Position numbers and translations under genes: made by a program. Shown here in pieces: positions 58,797 to 64,000 of a stretch of 64,000 nucleotides of DNA (its first letter is position 1; each line of letters opens with the position of its first letter). Source of the DNA: Stomoxys calcitrans (taxonomy: Eukaryota; Arthropoda; Insecta; Diptera; Muscidae); assembly GCF_963082655.1 (NCBI RefSeq), contig NC_081552.1:64354589-64418588 (forward strand), written 5' to 3'. The notes beneath the pieces are model-generated. The model was not told the DNA's origin, made no database searches, and saw nothing but the letters and a program-made list of their open reading frames with translations.

Positions 58797-60646
58797 TATA
58801 CCCACCACCGAAAGATGGGGGTATATTCATTTTTATACCCACCACCGAAAGATGGGGGTATATTCATTTTGTCATTCCGTTTGCAACACATCGAAATATC
58901 CATTTCCGACCCTATAAAGTATATATATTTTTGATCAGCGTAAAAATCTAAGACGATTTAGACATGTCCGTCCGTCTGTCTGTCGAAATCACGCTGCAGT
59001 CTTTAAAAAAAGAGATATTGAGCTGAAATTTTGCACAGACTCTTTCTTTGTCCATAAGCAGGTTAAGTTCGAAGATGGGCTATATCGGAATATATCTTCA
59101 TATAGCCCCCACCTAGACCGATCCGCCGATTTAGGGTCTAAGGCCCATAAAAGCCACATTTATTATCCGATTTTGATGAAATTTGGGACAGTGAGTTGTG
59201 TTAGGCCCCTGGACTTCCTTCGTCAATTTGGACCAGATCGGTCCAGATTTGGATATAGCTGCCATATAGACCGATCCTCCGATTTAGGGTCTTAGGCCCA
59301 TAAAAGACACATTTATCATCTGAGTTTGCTGAAATTCGGGACAGTGAGTTGTGTTAGGCCCTTCGACATTCTTTGTCAATTTCGCTCAGATCGGTTCAGA
59401 TTTGGATATAGCTGCCATATAGACCGATCCTCCGATTTAGGGTCTTAGGCCCATAAAAGCCACATTTATTATCCGATTTTGCTGAAATTCGGGACAGTGA
59501 GTTGCGTTGAGCCCCTCAACATCCTTCGTTTCTTTGGTTCAGATCGGGCTTGATTTGGATATAGCTGGCATATAGACCGATCATCCGATTTAGGGTCTTA
59601 GGCCCATAAAAGCCACATTTATTATCCGATTTTGCTAAAATTCGGGACAGTGAGTTGTGATAAAACTTTCCATATTATTTTTCAATTTGGCTCAGATCGG
59701 TAAAGATTTGGATATAGCTGGCATATAGACCGATCCTCCGATTTAGGGTCTTAGGCCCATAAAAGCCACATTTATTATCCGATTTTGCTGAAATTTAGGA
59801 CAGTAAATTGTGTTAGGCCCTTTGATATCCCTCATTAATTTGGCGCAGATCGGTCCAGTTTTGGATATAGCTGCCATATAGACCGATCCCTCGATTTCAG
59901 GTTTTGGGCCCATTAAATGCTCATTTATTGTCCGATGTCGCCGAAATTTGGGACAGTGAGTTAAGTCAAGCCCCTCGACATAATCCTGCAATATGCCATA
60001 GATCGGTTAAGATTTGGATATAGCTGCAATATAGACCGATCTCCCGATTTAAGGTTTTGAGCCCATAAAAGGCGCATTTATTGTCCGATGTCGCCGAAAT
60101 TTGGGACAGTGAGTTGTGATAAAACTTTCGATATTATTTTTCAATTTGGCTCAGATCGGTACAGATTTGGATATAGCTGCAATATAGACCGATCTCTTCA
60201 TTTAAGGTTTTGTGGCCATAAAAGGCGCATTTATTGTCCGATTTTGCCGAAATTTGGGACAGTGAATTGTGTTGGGCTCTTCGACATGTATCTGCAACTT
60301 GGTCGAAATCGCTCCAGACCGATATCTCGATGAAAAGCCTTGGCCCAATAAAAGGCGCTTTTATAATCCGATTTCACTGAAATTTGACACTGTGACGTAT
60401 GCTAGGCTATTCGACGTCCGTGTTGTTTATGGTTCAGAGCGGTTTATTTTTAGATATAGCTACTAAAAAGAGCAAAATGTTGTTTTAGACAGATGAACAA
60501 TGACTTGTACTTATTAGTATTTGGTCCAAATCGGAACATATTTCTCTATAGTTGCTAGGGGTCATAAGGTATGCATTTTTCCCCGGATTTGGCGAAAAGT
60601 GGTTTATATATATACCCGAGGTGGTGGGTAACGCCTTTTTACTTGT
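58797..60646 (+). mobile_element. HINE type D, long
   Basis: Head TATACCCACCACCGAAAGAT present twice in tandem (37-bp repeat, 58797 and 58834), vestigial GTCY (about 58968-58984), and about ten monomers with 'GCCATATAGACCGATCC' and 'TAGGGTCTTAGGCCCATAAA'. The tail has CCGAGGTGGTGGGTA but the hairpin is deleted before the terminal TTTTTACTTGT. Confidence 0.85.
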
Positions 60647-60938
60647 TTTTTTTTTTTTAATTTTCTCTCTTTGTACACAGTGCCAAGTCTTCGGTTTAGA
60701 ATATCGCACTTTTAGTTAGCTGCTATCATTTCATGGGCACCTTCACCATAAAAAACGGCTTCCACTTATTATTATAAAAGACCAAAATTGTTGAATGTTT
60801 GGAAAAAAGCGGCAAAATATTAAAAAGAAATAATTAAAAAAGGAAAAGTGAACGCGTTTTATTTAGCTTACATTACATTAGATGGATTTGCAAAAAAGTT
60901 CGTCATCCAAAGACGAGCATGTGATTTTTATCGTATTA
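60647..60938. other. Unassigned AT-rich DNA
   Basis: Starts with a T-run. No repeat similarity or coding signal seen. Confidence 0.55.
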
Positions 60939-62666
60939 CTAGCTGAACCGGGACCGCTCCGCTGCGCCTTCTTTTACTTTATATGGAAAAAATCATACTT
61001 TGAATATGTATTTACGACAATTAAAGAGCTTTTTGTGAAATAGCATGCTACGAAAATAATAAATTTATTTCGCTTGACTAACAGTATAAAAATATAAAAG
61101 CCTTTATCTGAATCCTATATGATCTTTATTGGCCTATGAATTCGGAGGGTTTAGGGTCATTAAGGTTTGGGTGTTTGATATACTCTATTCTTAAAAGTAT
61201 TTATTTCAGCCCGATGTTGTCATGATGTCAGATTTGGTGGTGTTTTCGGGGGTGAGGTTGTCCCCTAGACACTTGGCCCTGAAAAAAATATCAGCATCGT
61301 GCTCAAATACCTTTTATTTAAACCCAATATTGCCATTGGTTTAAGGGAAGTTTATGGTATAAGGTGTCCTCAAACACTTGGCCCTAAAAATCGTACTCTT
61401 TGGGGAGTGTTTTGGAAAAGGGGCTGTGTTTCAAATACATGGTCCCACATTTAGATATTAGATTCGCTTTCTACTCCCAAATACCATTATTTGAGCCCAA
61501 TATTGCTATGGTTAGTAAATAATTGCTATTTGTGGGGTGTTTTAGAACCCCAGAAAAATGGTCATGAAAGAGGGTATCAATTTCATGCTCTTGATACCAC
61601 ATTGACGTGAGCGGTAAATATGTTCGATTTCGATTTCGTTTTCTAATCTCAAATACTTTTCTTATAACCCCTTATTGCAAAAGTCAACAAATATGTTCGG
61701 TTTGGGGCATGGACCTTAAAGCTATCAATATCCAGATCCACTCCCTTTTACTCAAATTGTCTTGGTGAGCAAATATGTCCCATTTGGGGGTTGTTGTAGG
61801 GTGGGAAGTCCCCTAAGCAGTTGGTCCCGAAATTTAATATCAGATTCGTGGTCTACTCCCAAATACATTTCATTTGAGCCCCATATTGCCATAGTCGCGA
61901 ACACGACCGATTTAGTGAGTGTTTTGCGTCGTGGGGTGGCCGTTCAGTGATTTTGCCCTGAAAATATATATCAAATTCCTGTTCAATTCTAAAATACGTC
62001 TTATTATATATATATTGAAATAGTCAGCAAATACGCCCTATATGGGTGGTGCTATGGAGGTAGGATGGTCCCATAGACAATTTTCCCTAATATTGAAATC
62101 AGATTCCTGCTTACTCCCAAAGACCCTGCATTTGAGCCCCATATTGCTATGGTCGTAAATATGTCCTCTTTTGGGGGTGTTTTTGGGAGAGCCCCACATT
62201 TGGATATCAGATTCGTATTCTACACTCAAATACCTTTTATTTAAGCCCCATATTGCCATGGTCAGTAATTAAGTCTTTTTTTGGGGGTGTTTTGGGGAAA
62301 GTGTCGACCCCCAGAAACTTGGTCCACTATTTGAATATCAGATTCGAATTCTACTCACAAATTTCTTTCATTTGATGACCATATTGCCATGGTCGGTAAA
62401 TATGTCCGATTAATGGGTGTTTTGGGGGTTGTGGTGGTCCCCTAACACTATGTCCGACAATCAGATACGTTTCCTAATCCTAAATACCTTTCATTTGAGT
62501 CCTATATTTTCGTGAATGGTCTACATATATATTTGGTAGGATTTAGGATGGGACAGCCCTTCTAGGTACCCCATCCGACATTTGGACACCAAATTTTTAT
62601 TTTTAGGGTACCATAACAGAGCTGACAAAATTTCGCTTAAATCGCTTCACCCATCACCGAGATCTG
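60939..62666 (-). mobile_element. Family F Helitron-like, CTAG end intact
   Basis: Begins CTAGCTGAACCGGGACCGCT then CGCTGCGCCTTCTTTTACTT. About 1.7 kb of recurring ~70-150-bp phrases follows. It reaches ACCAAATTTTTATTTTTAGG (the empty site matching the HINE insertion at 43384) and CACCGAGATCTGGC, where it breaks off. Read on the minus strand the element ends ...CAGCTAG followed by T, as in canonical Helitrons. Confidence 0.72.
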
Positions 62667-62710
62667 GCTCTGTATGACTGCTATATTTAGATATAGCAGT
62701 CATACAGAGC
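62667..62710. repeat. Perfect 20-bp hairpin at an element junction
   Basis: Arms 62667-62686 and 62691-62710 are exact inverse complements around a 4-base loop (TTAG). It lies where family F stops and type D monomers begin. Confidence 0.93.
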
Positions 62711-63089
62711 GACATCCCGATAAGGGTCTGAAGCGAATAAAAGCTTAATTTTTTATCTGATTTCGCTGACATTTGAAACAGTAAGTAGTTTTAGGCCACC
62801 CGCTATTTGACCCAAATATGGTAAAGAACGGACTGTATATAGATATAGCTGTCATATAGACCGATATGCCGATTAAGGGTCTGAAGCTCATAAAAGCTTT
62901 ATTTATTACCCGATTTTGTTGAAATTTGAAATACAAAACTCAACAGTGACTTAAATTTATTAGCCCACTCAATATCCGAGTCGAATTTGGTTGCATAGGT
63001 TATCCAATTTCCACCGGATTATGCATATATACCCGAGGGGATGGGTATCAAAAGATCGGCCCGGTCGAACTTAATGCTTTTTTACTTGT
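62691..63089 (+). mobile_element. HINE type D, 3' part
   Basis: Monomers with 'GTCATATAGACCGATATGCC', the D tail (ACCCGAGGGGATGGGTA), hairpin-like TCGGCCCGGTCGAA and terminal TTTTTACTTGT. The 5' part is missing. Confidence 0.78.
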
Positions 63090-63100
63090 TATATATAGGA

Positions 63101-64000
63101 CTAGCTGGACCGGGCCCGCTCCGCTGCGCCTTCTTTTACTTTATATGGAATAAAAGTTTCCTTGAAATATTTATTTTCGACAATTAAAGAGCTTCTGGTG
63201 AAATACAATGTTACGAAAATAGTACACCGCTTGAGAAAAAGTTTAATAATATACAATAAATGCCTTTATCTGAACCCCATATGATCTTTATTGGTCTACG
63301 AATTTAAGTTTGGATGTACGGTGTACTCCATTCTTAAAATACTTAATTTCAGCCCAATATTCGCATGATGTCTCATTTAGGGGTGTTACGGGGGTGAGTT
63401 GGCTCCCAGACACTTGGCTCTGAAATAATATCAGCATCGTGCTATTCTCTCAAATACTGTATATTTAAACCCCATATTGGCATTGGTTTTGAAGGGAGTT
63501 TAAAGGATGAGGCGTCCCCCAAACACATGGTCCCAAAATTGGTTATCAAATTCGTTTTCTAATCTCAAATACCTTTCTATTGAGCCACATATTGACATGG
63601 AAGAAAATTTTTTTTCCTTTTGGAGGTGTTTTGGGGAAGGGGTGATGGCTTAAATACATGCTTCTACAATTGGGTATAAAATTCGTATTCTAATCCCAAA
63701 TACCTTTATTTAAGGTCCACATTGCGATGGTCAGGAAAAAATTGCTCTTTGAAGGGTATTTTGGGAAAAGGTATACCCCTTAAAAATTGGTCCAGAAAGT
63801 GGGTATCTATTCTTGCTCTACCCTCCAATTCCTTTCATTTAAGCCCCACATTGACATGGTCGGTAAATATGCCCGATTTAGGGGTGTTTTGGGGAGTGGG
63901 GTGGTTCCCCAATCACTAAGCCCTGAAAGTATATCAGAAACGTTCTCTATTCTCCTCTATATTGCCATTGGCCTCAAAATTGGATATCAAAATGCGTTTC
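63101..64000 (-). mobile_element. Family F Helitron-like, runs off the window
   Basis: Begins CTAGCTGGACCGGGCCCGCT, with the same internal order of phrases as 60939 onward. On the minus strand it ends CTAG followed by T. The TC end lies beyond the window. Confidence 0.72.

Noticed and set aside
61762..61950. Short frames in family F as genes
   Set aside because: They come from the G-rich phrase repeats of F and are not conserved between F copies.

Overview
This window looks like repeat-dense, gene-poor nuclear DNA from a higher fly. A calyptrate/muscid such as a Stomoxys- or Musca-like species is my best guess; that is inference from the repeat families, not from a diagnostic gene. I see no intact host gene, tRNA, rRNA or CRISPR array. 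Almost everything is mobile-element sequence, and all recognisable coding DNA is broken transposon coding sequence.

The dominant family (called HINE here) is a DINE-1/mini-me/Helentron-associated type of non-autonomous element. A full copy has a head starting TATACCCTCCACCAT, a (GTCY)n microsatellite, then several ~152-bp monomers, then a tail with the palindrome TTCGGCCCGGCCGAA ending TTTTACTTGT. Several subfamilies differ in the terminal hairpin. I call them A (main), B (A-like hairpin, 'GGGAACCCACCACC'), C (AGTCGGGCGGAGCCGACT hairpin), D ('CCGAGGTGGTGGGTA' tail) and E (diverged). A second element family, F, has a CTAG-terminated GC-rich end and a TC-type opposite end, as in canonical Helitrons. 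A third, G, is unclassified.

Layout: 1-4458 HINEs, two of them a tandem pair. 4569-6135 jockey-like LINE reverse-transcriptase remnant. 6190-11074 HINEs. 10519-20019 a 4.75-kb unit in tandem duplicate, each carrying HINE arrays, a mariner-type MITE and a LINE RNase H scrap. 19556-23669 HINEs, one nested in another. 22771-30371 a 3.8-kb unit in tandem duplicate, carrying a deleted LINE (2A-like motif, endonuclease, partial RT). 29997-32456 HINEs with a five-fold repeated tail. 32457-34483 mostly unassigned. 34484-41878 minus-strand HINEs, a LINE 3' end and a mariner transposase pseudogene. 41882-50093 alternating F Helitrons and HINEs. 50376-56690 HINEs, family G and a foldback element from a mariner-like transposon. 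56691-64000 HINEs of types A and D plus two more F copies.

The genes do not form a system. The most informative content is transposition history. Several insertions can be compared with intact copies of the same host repeat elsewhere in the window, and these show insertion between T and T with no target-site duplication. Two composite elements have two heads and one tail. The large tandem duplications break inside monomer arrays. I found nothing that I would call a new biological system.
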